In this document: positions 12,400 through 23,061 of the stretch, one piece after another
Position numbering within the stretch: position 1 is the stretch's first letter
How the letters are laid out: each line of letters opens with the position of its first letter
DNA from: Triglochin maritima
Lineage: Eukaryota; Streptophyta; Magnoliopsida; Alismatales; Juncaginaceae
Assembly (NCBI GenBank): GCA_963682175.1
Contig: OY821784.1
Span: 22,735,621-22,799,620, forward strand
DNA: 64,000 bases
Reading direction: 5' to 3'
Position numbers and translations under genes: made by a program
The notes under the pieces: model-generated
The model's input: the letters and a program-made list of their open reading frames with translations, nothing else
Told to the model about the DNA's origin: nothing
The model's database searches: none

Positions 12400-14144
12400 T
12401 GTAAGTTAATCGGTCACTAATCTAGAGGGGGGTGAATAGATTATCTCCTAATTTTCTTATACTATTGCACAATTAAAGCAATAAGGGAAAGAATGCAAAC
12501 CATAAGATGACTCTGGAGATTTGTAGAGGTTCGATCACACCACCGTGATCTAGTCCTCTCCTCAAGTTCCGATCGATCCTCCGATCCCTACTCGAGAATT
12601 CACTATTATCTTCGTTCCGGGTCGAAGATAAACCCTCTTACAATCGGAGCCATGCGAACACCCTCGCCTTGCTCGGATCTCCTCTCACAACCCGAGAGGG
12701 TGCTTCCTCGAAGCTTTACAACACAATGGAAATTGAATGTGGTTGTTGAACTCTAACTTGAATGCACTCAAGGATATGATTTAGGCTTGGAGTGAATTAA
12801 GTGGAAGTATGAGAGTTGGTGGAGCGTTGAAGGCTTGAAGATTGAGAGCACAAGAGTAGGATTGATATTTGGCAAGTAAGGTTATGAATGTGTCTCTTAA
12901 GTGAAGCTTATATAGCCTTCAAAACAAATAGTGCCGTTATGGTAAGTTGGTGAGGAGTGGACCAAGTGAAAACAAGATGTGACTTAAGCTCGGGCAGAAA
13001 TCGAGACATATTCGGTCGACCGTTGGAAACACGGTAGTCCGAAGAAGTGGTCAGAAACAAGAACTCGGTTAACCGAATATAGGTTGGATAACCGGTCACC
13101 AACTTCCAGTAACTTTTTCCTAATATCGGATAATTAATTTCGGTTGACCAAGATCACTTCGGTGCACCGTTCAAGAGTGGACAGTAAAGATTTGGTGCGA
13201 CTCGGTGAACATGTTCGGTAGACCGTGATATGTTCGGTTGACCGATACATGTGCGGATTTTCGGCTGACATAGTGTGTGAAATTGGTTTATCGATAACGG
13301 TCGAAATATTACGTGGAAAAATAGCCGTTACGATCTTATATCTAAGAACAACTCGGTAATCCGAAGATCCATCGGTAGACCGATATGGATGTTTCAAAGA
13401 TGTGGCTAAACGACAAAATATAAGTCTGGTGGAGTTAGTTGTGCCACGTGGGCCAATAAGATGAAGTCGGTTTAGGCCTAAAGACATATAGAAGTTCGGA
13501 TGACCGAGCTCTCTTCGGAAGACCGAATAGAGATGTCCAGAGAAGTATTCGAAGCTACTGGGAATAGGGACACGGTCGACCGGGTAAGGTTCGGTACACC
13601 GAAACAATGTTTCCAGGAGATCAAGTTTTCTACTGATTCTAAGAAGACGGTTGACCGAACAACTTTCGGTACACCGAAACGAGGATTCGAGGAGATCAAG
13701 TTTTACTGACTCTATAGGGAACGGTTGACCGAATTAGGTTCGGTACACCGTCACAAGGGTTCCAGGAGATCAAGGGTTTACTGACTCTATAAGGAATGGT
13801 TCACCGAGAGACACTAGGTTATCCGTTGGGAACCTTGTTCGGTAAACCGATGTGGATACGGTCGACCGCGGCAGATGGGTTTATCCTTTTGTGCATCAAG
13901 TGTAGATTTATCCTACAACTCAAATAAATGGAAAATTACATATGAAGTCCTTGAGCTTTGATTACAAGTCTTGAGCCTTGATCTTGAAGTTGATTAGTCC
14001 CTTGGTTTGATCACCTACATTGTTAGGAATACACAATATCTATGCAATTTGATAATATGATGTGTGTGATGTTGTAATTGAAGTTATGCATACTATTAGT
14101 TTGTTAATCATCAAAATTAAGATTAAAGGGCCAAAAAGCCAACA
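12400..14144 (-). repeat. 3' LTR of the Sirevirus-like element
   Basis: The 1745-bp LTR starts TGTAAG and ends GCCAACA on the plus strand. It has the same length as its partner at 21298-23042; a 1-bp deletion and a 1-bp insertion near 13900 cancel out. A TATA-like box lies at 12908-12915 and the palindrome array occupies 13013-13868. Confidence 0.95.
13013..13868. promoter_or_regulatory. Paired-palindrome array in U3 (3' LTR copy)
   Basis: The array holds copies of the 10-bp palindrome CGGTNNACCG arranged as pairs. It is collinear with the better-preserved array at 21911-22766, with coordinates shifted by 8898. Some pairs lost here are intact in the other LTR and the reverse (for example CGGTAGTCCG at 13032-13041). 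Confidence 0.8.
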
Positions 14145-14160
14145 ATCTCCCCCTTTTTGA
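14145..14160 (-). other. Polypurine tract of the Sirevirus-like element
   Basis: On the minus strand it reads TCAAAAAGGGGGAGAT directly before the 3' LTR. This is the highly characteristic Sirevirus purine tract and primes plus-strand synthesis. Confidence 0.9.
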
Positions 14161-14185
14161 TGATGACAAACTAATGTCAAATTGT

Positions 14186-14300
14186 GTAAGTGCTCCCCCT
14201 ATCAATATGCAAAATATATGTTAACTCCCCCTTACTCAATGCATGAGTTTCATATATTTGAATTAGGCAATTTGTATCCATTTTTTCTCCCCCTTTTGAC
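14186..14300 (-). repeat. Additional purine-tract copies upstream of the 3' LTR
   Basis: Three further GGGGGAG-type tracts occur on the minus strand at 14191-14200, 14225-14233 and 14286-14299; the last keeps the TCAAAAGGGGGAGA form. Iterated purine tracts in this position are a known Sirevirus trait. Confidence 0.7.
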
Positions 14301-14489
14301 ATCCATAAAAAAGAACATGGCAATGAAAGTTGGGGACAAAAAGACACACAATATGAAAAAAATGAAATTTCATTACTTAAGAGGGAAGATAAGGCATAAA
14401 GCCAATGCAAAAGCAAACACACATAAGCAAATAACAGAGCAAACAAACACAACAAACAACAAGAAGCAAGAACAAGCAACAAAGATAGG

Positions 14490-15842
14490 CTAGTTGTCCG
14501 GCTTGTTCATGTTTCGAAGAAGCTCCATCATCTCATTTTGCGAGTCGAAAAAGGCTTGACGTGAGTCTCCAACCTCACGAAATTTATTGTGGATGTCGTT
14601 CAGCGAGTTCGACGTCGATAATCGGAAGTTTTGGAAGTCGGAGGTGAGGTCTTGAATACCTTGATAGTTACGATTTACCAAACTCATAACTTCGTGAATC
14701 TCTTCGCAATTCCGGTCCAAGAACTTCTCATGACGATTGGCCCATGCCGGTTGGTTCTATTGAGCATCGGTGCCGGATGACCACTCGGGACGAACGTATC
14801 TTCGTGGACCACGAGACAAGCTAGGATCCCAATTAGGATTCACTTCGGCATCATATGGAGGAGGAGACCAACGTGGAGCATCGGTAGAGACATCATCATC
14901 CTCATTTTCAGAGGAGTCGTCTTCCACTTCTTCTTCGACATGTGCTTGCTTCCCCGAGCGCATCCTTTTGAGAGTGTATTTGTCGATGACCGTCTTGGAT
15001 GATTTGAAGAGATCGCGGTCGAATTGGATGTTGAAGTGATCGATGACCAGCGAAATCAACATGGGGAAAGGGAGAAAGTTACGCTTCTTCCGGGAAATGT
15101 ATATCATGTGATTGATGATAAACAAGGGTCAATTTGTGCGTGTTCCGGTAGAGAGGTTGAAAAGGCACTTCATCATTTGATGTCCAAGCTCGTCGAGGTG
15201 CCCTTTGCGCACAAAAAGGTTGGTGGAAATGAAGCGGCAAAGAATACGGCCAACAACCGGAAGATGAGGAATGGAAAGCTTGCCATCGTGAGGAACTTCC
15301 GGTTGAGTCACCTCCAGAAATTGACTCATAGAGCCACAAACATTCTCCCAAGAAAGATTGTAGATGTCCTCCCCGGCGCAAGGAAGTCCGGTGATCTCCG
15401 AGAGGAGAGAGGCGGTGAGAGTGAAAGAGATGGAATCGACTTGGGTCGTTAGCGCCGCTTGAGTACCATCAAGAGCGGTGGTCTCCCGGAGATTTGCATA
15501 AAATTGACGACAAGCTTCCGCGGAGAAAGGGACCGGAAGTTTGTCATGAAAGAAGATGCCAAGATTATCAACCATGAAATAGGTGGATAGACCAATCGAC
15601 TCGAAATCTTTTAGGATGATCTTCCGCTCCGGAATTGGATTTGCACCACTAATATTGTAGTAGTGCTCCTCCGCCTTTTGATTGTAGAAGATGCCTTTGT
15701 TGTAGGGCCGAAGATACTCGTCGACGGGTTCGCTCGCCGGATTAGTAGAAGAAGATGGTATGTCGGGGTTGAGCCTTGTCTTCTTTGCCGGTGGAGCGGG
15801 TTCCACCGCCTTCTTGGAAGTGCAAATTTTTCTTGGACCCAT
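14490..15842 (-). pseudogene. Third ORF (env-like position) of the Sirevirus-like element, two in-frame stops
   Basis: A single frame of 450 codons runs from ATG at 15842 (MGPRKICTSKK) to the stop at 14490, broken only by TGA at 15129-15131 and TAG at 14757-14759. The N-terminus is basic and Pro-rich, with a possible nuclear targeting stretch. The centre has a folded region with the block ACRQFYANLRE followed by SFTLTASLLSEITGLP. This resembles the family often annotated as putative plant transposon protein, and also the ORF at 40464-41327. Next comes an acidic run (EEEVEDDSSENEDDD), and the C-terminus is predicted to be helical. I see no signal peptide or transmembrane segment, so a true envelope role is unsupported. 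The upstream spacer (16026-16492) repeats the U3 palindrome architecture, suggesting an own promoter. Function unknown. Confidence 0.7.
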
Positions 15843-16025
15843 GACGAGGAATGGAGGAAGTGATGAAATGTTTTGAAGTTGGAAAGGGTTTGAAGTGAGA
15901 AAGGAGGAAGCAAAAGTGTGCTTAGGAAGATTTGGCTTTGGGGATGATAGAAATGAAAGAGGGTAGCCAAAAATACAGAAGATGGGAGAATAAAGGGGTC
16001 TGCAAACGTGAAAAAACGTGTCCAA
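15843..16025 (-). promoter_or_regulatory. Possible leader of the third ORF
   Basis: On the minus strand this stretch is pyrimidine-rich (CTCCTTTCTCACTTC-like) before the ATG at 15842, as in many plant 5' untranslated regions. AT-rich, weakly TATA-like runs lie at 15969-15977 and 15989-15996. It sits directly downstream of the palindrome array. Whether transcription starts here is inference. Confidence 0.35.
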
Positions 16026-16492
16026 CGGTCATCCATAATTGCCTCGGAAGACCGTTGGACCAGTTCCAACGGCTAGAAAATGTCGCCCCTCGGTCGACCG
16101 AACAGGAGTCGGTATACCGTCACAAAGATAACAGTAAGTATCAAAGCTCTACTGCAACAGGTGAACGGATTACCGACACATGTTCAGACGTCCGTTGTGG
16201 GAGAATCTTTCCACGACGGTCATCCGATTAAAAATCGGATACCCAAGAATTCAAAAACAAGATTCGTTTAAAAAGGGGTCAACGAAGAATTCAAAAATCA
16301 TCCAAGAGACGCGGTCGTCCGAACAGGGTTCGGATAACCGATAGATTCGGAACAGGGAAGAATTCTAATTAAAGCACAGCAAAACGGTCGGTCGACCGTG
16401 TAAGGCACGGTGTACCGAAACAGAGAATCCATACCAAGTCCGAATCCCTGTCCAGACACAATCCGGTTTACCGAACCATGTTCGGTCATCCG
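16026..16492. promoter_or_regulatory. Paired-palindrome array between pol and the third ORF
   Basis: Seven pairs of CGGTNNACCG-type palindromes, starts exactly 19 bp apart in each: 16026/16045, 16091/16110, 16166/16185, 16217/16236, 16312/16331, 16389/16408 and 16464/16483. The 9-bp gaps between partners are not conserved. The pairs recur every 51-95 bp, often 75. This is the same architecture as in the LTR U3, placed upstream of the third ORF. Confidence 0.85.
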
Positions 16493-16532
16493 TTTTGTGC
16501 GGACAGACAAACACAGCAAACAATGCAATGAA

Positions 16533-19500
16533 TTATAATATTTCTTTTGCACTACACATCCCTAGTTCTTGTCTAATTTTATCAAATTGATAAACATTCA
16601 ATGGTTTAGTGAATATATCCGCTAATTGATCATGTGTTGAAATAAATTGTAATTCAATATCACCTTTAAGAGAATGATCTCTAAGAAAGTGATGGCGAAC
16701 ATCTATATGCTTGGTTCTTGAATGAAGAATTGGATTTTTAGATAAGTTTATAGCACTTGTATTATCACAAAAAATGGGGATAGTTTGAAACTCAAGTCTC
16801 AAATCCTTGAGGGTTTGCCTCATCCAAAGGATTTGTGCACAACAACATCCGGCGGCCACATACTCGGCTTCGGTTGTTGAGAGTGCAACACTATTTTGTT
16901 TCTTACTAAACCAAGAAACTAAAGATTTTCCCAAGAATTGGCATGTCCCACTAGTACTTTTCCGATCGGATTTGCATCTGGCATAATCGGCATCACTATA
17001 GGCAATGAGATCAAAAGATCGAGTCTTGGGATAAAACAATCCGAAGTCACAAGTAGCTTTCAAATATCGAAAAATTCTTTTCAATGCATGCATGTGAGAT
17101 TCCTTAGGACAAGATTGAAAACGAGAACAAAGACAAACACTAAACATAATATCGGGTCTACTAGCGGTTAAATAAAGAAGTGAACCGATAATACCTCGAT
17201 ATTTTTTAATGTCAACTTCTTTGCCTTCTTCATCTTTATCCAATTTCAAGCTTGTGCTCATGGGAGTATTGTGAGGTTTGCTATCTTCATATCCAAATCG
17301 TTTGAGTAATTCTTTTGTGTATTTGGTTTGGTTGATGAAGTTTCCCTCCGAGGTTTGCTTGATTTGGAGTCCAAGAAAGAAGTTGAGTTCACCCATCAAG
17401 CTCATTTCAAATTCACCTTGCATAGACTTAGAAAACTCTTGGCATAGACAATCATTAGTAGAACCGAAGATAATGTCGTCAACGTATATTTGTACGATTA
17501 ATAAATCTTTATCTTTGGTCTTAGTAAATAATGTGGTGTCAACTTTTCCCATGATGATTCCGTTTTCAAGCAAAAAGGTCTTCAACCTTTCATACCAAGC
17601 TCTAGGAGCTTGCTTAAGCCCATAAAGAGCCTTCTTAAGCTTGAAAACATGATCCGGGTATGTTTCATTCACAAAACCGGGTGGTTGTTTAACATAAACT
17701 TCTTCCATAATAAAACCATTTAAAAATGCACTTTTAACATCCATTTGAAAGAGTTTAAAATCCATGTATGATGCATATGCTAATAACATTCTAATTGCTT
17801 CTAATCGAGCTACCGGAGCATAGGTTTCATCAAAGTCGATACCTTCCTCTTGGTTGTAACCTTGAGCGACCAATCGAGCTTTGTTTCTAACCACTTGCCC
17901 GGATTCGTCAAGTTTGTTTCGAAAAACCCACTTGGTGCCAATTACCGTTTGATCTTTGGGTCTCGGAACAAGCTCCCAAACATCATTACGAATGAATTGG
18001 TTTAACTCTTCATGCATAGCTAATAACCAAAATTCATCATCACATGCATCTTCTATTTTCTTAGGTTCAAGTTGAGATATAAATGCATATGAGTCACATA
18101 TAACAAGAGCATTAGACCTGGTAATAATTCCTTTTGATACATCACCAATTACGAGATCCTTAGGATGATCCTTCTTATATTGCCAATCTTTTGGAAACTC
18201 TTGTTTTTCTTGAGATGTTTCATTTGGTTGTTCTTGAGTTGTGATATCACGAATATGGTCAATAAGTTCATCATCAATGTTAGAATTATTCTTACATGGT
18301 TCTTCTTGAAAGTGAACATGCATGGATTCTTCTACACAACTAGTTCTCTTGTTATAAACTCGATATGCTTTACTTCTACTTGAATATCCTAAAAATATTG
18401 CTTCATCGGATTTGGCATCAAATTTGTCTAAATTATCTTTGGTATTGAGAACAAAACATGTAGAACCAAAAGCTTTGAAATATGAAATTTTTGGGGGTTT
18501 TCCAAACCAAAGTTCAAATGGAGTTTTGTTTAAATTTGGTCGAATCAAAACACGGTTAAGAATGTAACAAGCCGTGTTAACCGCTTCACACCAAAAATAC
18601 TTTGGTAGGCCATTTTCACAAAGCATTGTTCTTGACATTTCTTGAAGAGTCCTATTCTTCCTTTCAACTACCCCATTTTGTTGAGGAGTTCTTGGGAAAG
18701 AAAAGGTATGTTCTATACCATTAGAATCACAAAATTCCTCAAAACCTTCATTTTCAAATTCACCACCATGATCACTACGAATTTTCAAAATCAAAGACCA
18801 TTTTTCTCTTTGAATTCGTTTTGTAAATTTTTCAAATTGCTTGAAAGCTTCATTCTTATTTGCAAGAAACAACACCCAAGTAAATCGAGTAAAATCGTCA
18901 ATGATGACAAATGCATATCTCTTGCCACCTAGACTTAACGTTCTAGATGGACCAAAGAGATCCATATGCAAGACTTCCAAAGGTTTTGAAGTAGAAACCA
19001 TGTTAATAGACTTGAAAGAACTTTTAAATTATTTTCCAAATTCACAAGCATTGCAAAGTTTATTTTTCTTGAAATCCAATTTGGGCAATCCTCTTACCAA
19101 GTCAAATTTAGCAAGTTTATGAAGTTGGCTCATACTAATGTGGCCTAACCTCTTATGCCATAACCAAGATTCGTCATTTGAAGCAACTAAGCATGTTTCC
19201 TTAGAAAATGAGTCAATGCTATCGACATGCACAACATAAACATTTCCATATCTATATCCTTTAAAAGTGGTTTTCAAAGTAGCTTTAGAAATGATGTATA
19301 CGATGTGTTGATCAAAGACAACTAAGAATTCTTTATCGGTTAATTGACTAACACTAAGTAAATTATGTTTTAAACCATCAACAAGAAGCACATTTTGAAT
19401 TTGAGTAGTAGAGTCATTACCAACATTGCCGATGCCAATAATGTGACCTTTAGAATTATCCCCAAATGTGACGGTTCCACCTTTCTTTGATTTCAATGTT

Positions 19501-19574
19501 TTGAACATAGAGTGGTCTCCCGTCATGTGCCTCGAACATCCGCTATCTACGATCCACTTCCCCTTCTTTTTCAC
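16533..19574 (-). pseudogene. pol: Copia-type pol: protease, integrase, RT, RNase H (one stop)
   Basis: This codes for the enzymes of Ty1/copia replication in the cytoplasmic particle and nucleus. In order: aspartic protease with DSGCS (about codon 11 of this segment), GAG-pre-integrase zinc-binding region (HKRLGH and CNAC), integrase core with DLFGPS, SDHGGEF and NGVVERKNR supplying the D, D and E residues, RT with [12 protein letters not shown] and the catalytic YVDDIIFG, then RNase H with [15 protein letters not shown] and CDNTSA. A TAA at 19029-19031 splits the frame between the zinc-binding region and the integrase core; the frame itself is unbroken across it (16533-19574 is in one register). 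The C-terminus ends in KIRQELGM and a stop at 16533. The catalytic residues visible are intact. The upstream coding part is in a different frame, joined near 19570. Confidence 0.92.
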
Positions 19575-20335
19575 CTACATTCAAAGAAGAAGAAGATAAC
19601 TTTGGTACCCATATTTGTTTGGGTCCTTTGGGGTTAGCTTTAGGTACCCAAACTTGTTTGGTTCTAGGTACCCAAACATTTGAAAAGAAATTCTTTTTCA
19701 CTATACCATTTAAAGCATGCACAAAATAACTCTTAGAGTTTTTCTTTTGATTCATGTATCCTAAACCATGCTTTTCTAAAGATTGAATTTGACTACCAAG
19801 TAACATGTCTAGCATCTTCTTCCCTTTGGTGAATTTCTCAAGATCAATTCTTAATTGCTTATTGCATTCTCTAAGATCATGTATTTCTTTAGCATGAGAT
19901 TCAACATTGAGTTCTTTTAAGCTTTTATTTTCTAACACAAGCTTATAAACTTCATTTGATAATGATTCATTTATACAAGCTAGATCATGATTAGCTTTCC
20001 TAGATACTTTACTTTTATGCCTTAGTATGTCACATTTTTCAAGCAATTCATGAAAAGCATCTAGTAATTCATCATATGAGTTTGATTCATGAGTTGAGAT
20101 TACCTCATTTTCTCCATCTTTGGCGACATTGCAAGTGTTGGGTTCGTCTTGCTCGCTTGACGAAGATGCACCATCTAATTCTCCATCGATTTCTTCTTGA
20201 GTGTAGAGACATAGATGGGCTTCTTCATTTTCCGACTCACTTGAAGAGCCGGAGGATGACTCGGATGATCCATCCCAAGTTGCTTTGAGGGCCTTTTTCT
20301 TCTCCTTATACTTCTTTTGAATCTCCTTTCCTTTT
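19571..20335 (-). pseudogene. Gag C-terminal region of the Sirevirus-like element (shifted frame)
   Basis: Coding continues from gag in a different frame between roughly 20335 and 19571. It encodes a Ser/Glu-rich stretch, then a long Leu/Glu/Lys-rich segment likely to form coiled coil (for example LLEKCDILRHKS, LVLENKSLKELN), then three copies of an (I/V)WVP-containing motif (TKQVWVPK, PKQIWVPK and an upstream VWVPRTK). Sirevirus Gag proteins are known for extended coiled-coil C-termini. Indels near 20335 and near 19570 flank this segment. Their net effects cancel, since gag and pol outside it share a register. Confidence 0.75.
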
Positions 20336-21254
20336 CTTCATTCTCTCTTCTCTTTTTCTCTTTCCTTTCGTTGGATTGGATCAATGGACAATCTTTCTTT
20401 ATATGTCCAATTTTATCACATCCATAACAAATAGGACCTTTTGAGCTTTCTCCATCATCCCTTCTCTTTCTTTGAAATTTGTCTTTTATCCATCGCTTCT
20501 TGAATCTCTTAACCATCATTGCAAGCTCTTCATCACTCTCATCGTCATCCGATTTTTCGGATTCAAGGTTGGCCTTAAGAGCAATGACTTTTTCTTTCTT
20601 TTTCGAGCTCTCCATCTCTTTTCTCCCATTCATTTGAATCTCATAAGCCATAAGGCTTCCGATGAGATCCTCCATCGATAATGTGTTGAGATCTTGAGCT
20701 TCCTCAATGGCGGTTGTCTTTTTCTCCCAATCGTTTGAGAGAGATCGAAGAATCTTTCTCACCTTGTCACCTTCATTTACCTTCTTACCAAGATTTTTCA
20801 AATTGTTAGTAATCTCGGTGAAGCGAGTGTTCATCTCGCTTATACTTTCACCGGGTTGCATAGAGAATAATTCATATTTACGCACAAATATATCAACCCT
20901 AGTTTCTTTCATTCTAGATGATCCTTCATGATGAGATTCAAGTAATTTCCATATCTCATAAGCGGTATCACATCCGCTAATCCTACCATATTCTTGAGTA
21001 TCTACTCCACAAGCAAATATGTTCATGAGTTTTGCATTCATCTCGGCATTAGCAATTATATCATCGGTTAATGTTGCTAATTGTTCACTAGTGGGTGGAA
21101 CATATTTACTACCAAGGAATATCCACATTTTTAAGGAAATTGATTGGATGTAGATTCTCATTCTATTCTTCCAATGTGCATAATTATTTCCGGTAAGCAA
21201 CGGGGGTCTAGTGGTAGATATTCCTTCTCTAAGATGATTAGTGCTACTCTCCAT
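20336..21254 (-). pseudogene. gag: Gag of the Sirevirus-like element
   Basis: This is the structural protein of the particle. The likely start is the ATG at 21254 (MESSTNHLREGIS), only 30 bp from the primer site; a longer reading from 21296 would overlap the primer site. The N-terminal half matches the copia UBN2/DUF4219-type Gag with LLTGNNYAHWKNRM, and the block SISEMNTRFTEITNNLKNLG follows. A zinc knuckle CYGCDKIGHIKKDC lies near residue 285. The basic region after it shifts frame near 20335 and continues in the next entry. Confidence 0.88.
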
Positions 21255-21283
21255 GGCTAAATGGATTAGATGAGTAAACCTAT

Positions 21284-21295
21284 GCTCTGATACCA
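21284..21295 (-). other. Primer binding site, initiator Met tRNA (Sirevirus-like)
   Basis: On the minus strand it reads TGGTATCAGAGC, a perfect match to the plant initiator-Met primer site, two bases from the LTR end at 21298. Confidence 0.95.
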
Positions 21296-21297
21296 AA

Positions 21298-23042
21298 TGT
21301 AAGTTAATCGGTCACTAATCTAGAGGGGGGTGAATAGACTATCTCCTAATTTTCTTATACTATTGCACAATTAAAACAATAAGGGAAGGAATGCAAACCA
21401 CAAGATGACTCCGGAGATTTATAGAGGTTCGATCACACCACCGTTATCTAGTCCTCTCCTCAAGTTCCGATCGATCCTCCGATCCCTACTCGAGAATTCA
21501 CTATTATCTTCGTTCCGGGTCGAAGATAAACCCTCTTACAATCGGAGCCTTGCGAACACCCTCGCCTTGCTCGGATCTCCTCTCACAACCCGAGAGGGTG
21601 CTTCCTCGAAGCTTTACACCACAATGGAAATTGAATGTGGTTGTTGAACTCTAACTTGAATGCACTCAAGGATATGATTTAGGCTTGGAGTGAATTAAGT
21701 GGAAGTATGAGAGTTGGTGGACCTTTGAAGGCTTGAAGATTGAGAGCACAAGAGTAGGATTGATATTTGGCAAGTAAGGTTATGAATGTGTCTCTTAAGT
21801 GAAGCTTATATAACCTTCAAAACAAATAGAGCCATTATGGTAAGTTGGTGAGGAGTGGACCAAGTGAAAACAAGATGTGACTTAAGCTCGGGCAGAAATC
21901 GAGACATATTCGGTCGACCGTTGGAAACACAGTAGTCCGAAGAAGTGGTCAGAAACAAGAACTCGGTTAACCGAATATAGGTCGGATAACCGTTCACCAA
22001 CTTCTAGTAACTTTTTCCTAATATCGGATAATTAATTTCGGTTGACCGAGATCACTTCGGTGCACCGTTCAAGAGTGGACAGTAAAGATTTGGTGCGACT
22101 CGGTGAACATGTTCGGTAGACCGTGATATGTTCGGTTGACCGATACATGTGCGGATTTTCGGCTGACATAGTGTGTGAAATTGGTTTATCGATAACGGTC
22201 GAAATATTACGTGGAAAAATAGCCATTACGATCTTATATCTAAGAACAACTCGGTAATCCGAAGATCCATCGGTAGACCGATATGGATGTTTCAAAGATG
22301 TGGCTAAACGACAAAATATAAGTCTGGTGGAGTTAGTTGTGCCACGTGGGCCAATAAGATGAAGTCGGTTTAGGCCTAAAGACACATAGAAGTTGGGATG
22401 ACCGAGCTCTCTTCGGAAGACCGAATAGAGATGTCCAGAGAAGTATTCGAAGCTACTGGGAATAGGGACACGGTCGACCGGGTAAGGTTCGGTACACCGA
22501 AACAATGTTTCCAGGAGATCAAGTTTTCTATTGATTCTAAGAAGACGGTTGACCGAACAACTTTCGGTACACCGAAACGAGGATTCCAGGAGATCAAGTT
22601 TTACTGACTCTATAGGGAACGGTTGACCGAATAAGGTTCGGTACACCGTCACAAGGGTTCCAGGAGATCAAGGGTTTACTGACTCTATAAGGAACGGTTC
22701 ACCGAGAGACACTCGGTTATCCGTTGGGAACCTTGTTCGGTAAACCGATGTGGATACGGTCGACCGCGGCAGACGGGTTTATCCTTTTGGCATCAAGTGT
22801 ACATTTGATCGTACAACTCAAATAAATGGAAAATTACATATGAAGTCCTTGAGCTTTGATTACAAGTCTTGAGCCTTGATCTTGAAGTTGATTAGTCCCT
22901 TGGTTTGATCACCTACATTGTTAGGAATACACAATATCTATGCAATTTGATAATATGATGTGTGTGATGTTGTAATTGAAGTTATGCATACTATTAGTTT
23001 GTTAATCATCAAAATTAAGATTAAAGGGCCAAAAAGCCAACA
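21298..23042 (-). repeat. 5' LTR of the Sirevirus-like element
   Basis: 1745 bp, TG...CA ends. The TATA-like box TTATATAA lies at 21806-21813, so U3 is 21814-23042. The palindrome array fills much of U3. Its LTR partner is at 12400-14144. Confidence 0.95.
21911..22766. promoter_or_regulatory. Paired-palindrome array in U3 (5' LTR copy)
   Basis: Eleven pairs of CGGTNNACCG-type 10-bp palindromes with starts exactly 19 bp apart: 21911/21930, 21964/21983, 22039/22058, 22114/22133, 22252/22271, 22395/22414, 22471/22490, 22546/22565, 22620/22639, 22695/22714 and 22738/22757. Successive pairs are commonly 74-76 bp apart. Between 22471 and 22720 the units are recognisable 75-bp tandem repeats, but elsewhere only the palindromes and their spacing are kept. 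The array lies 100-950 bp upstream of the TATA-like box. Confidence 0.88.
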
Positions 23043-23047
23043 ACATG
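23043..23047. other. Target site duplication ACATG (right)
   Basis: Direct repeat of 12395-12399 flanking the Sirevirus-like element. Confidence 0.95.
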
Positions 23048-23061
23048 CGGGGACAAAATAC

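Larger units (their letters stand above)
12400..23042 (-). mobile_element. Complete Sirevirus-like Ty1/copia retrotransposon
   Basis: The 10,643-bp element has two 1745-bp LTRs, 5-bp target duplications, an initiator-Met primer site, a purine tract with extra copies, gag, pol in the copia order (protease, integrase, RT, RNase H) and a third ORF between pol and the 3' LTR. The third ORF, the repeated AAAAGGGGGAG-type tracts and LTR ends of the TGTTGGCTTTTTGGCC type are features known for Sireviruses (Maximus/SIRE lineage). By eye the LTRs differ at about 30 positions (about 1.7%), so the insertion is young by plant standards. The coding regions carry stops and frameshifts. It lies inside element 2. 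Confidence 0.93.

Noticed and set aside
22032..22652. 206-codon minus-strand reading (also 13134-13607) in the Sirevirus-like LTRs
   Set aside because: It lies in U3, and its composition reflects the palindrome array (recurring CTE/TVYR-like residues). It has no domain and is interrupted in the other LTR.
21911..22766. CRISPR-like regular repeats
   Set aside because: The repeated units are 10-bp palindromes in pairs with 9-bp gaps and variable longer intervals inside an LTR, in a plant genome. There is no constant-length spacer set and no cas gene.
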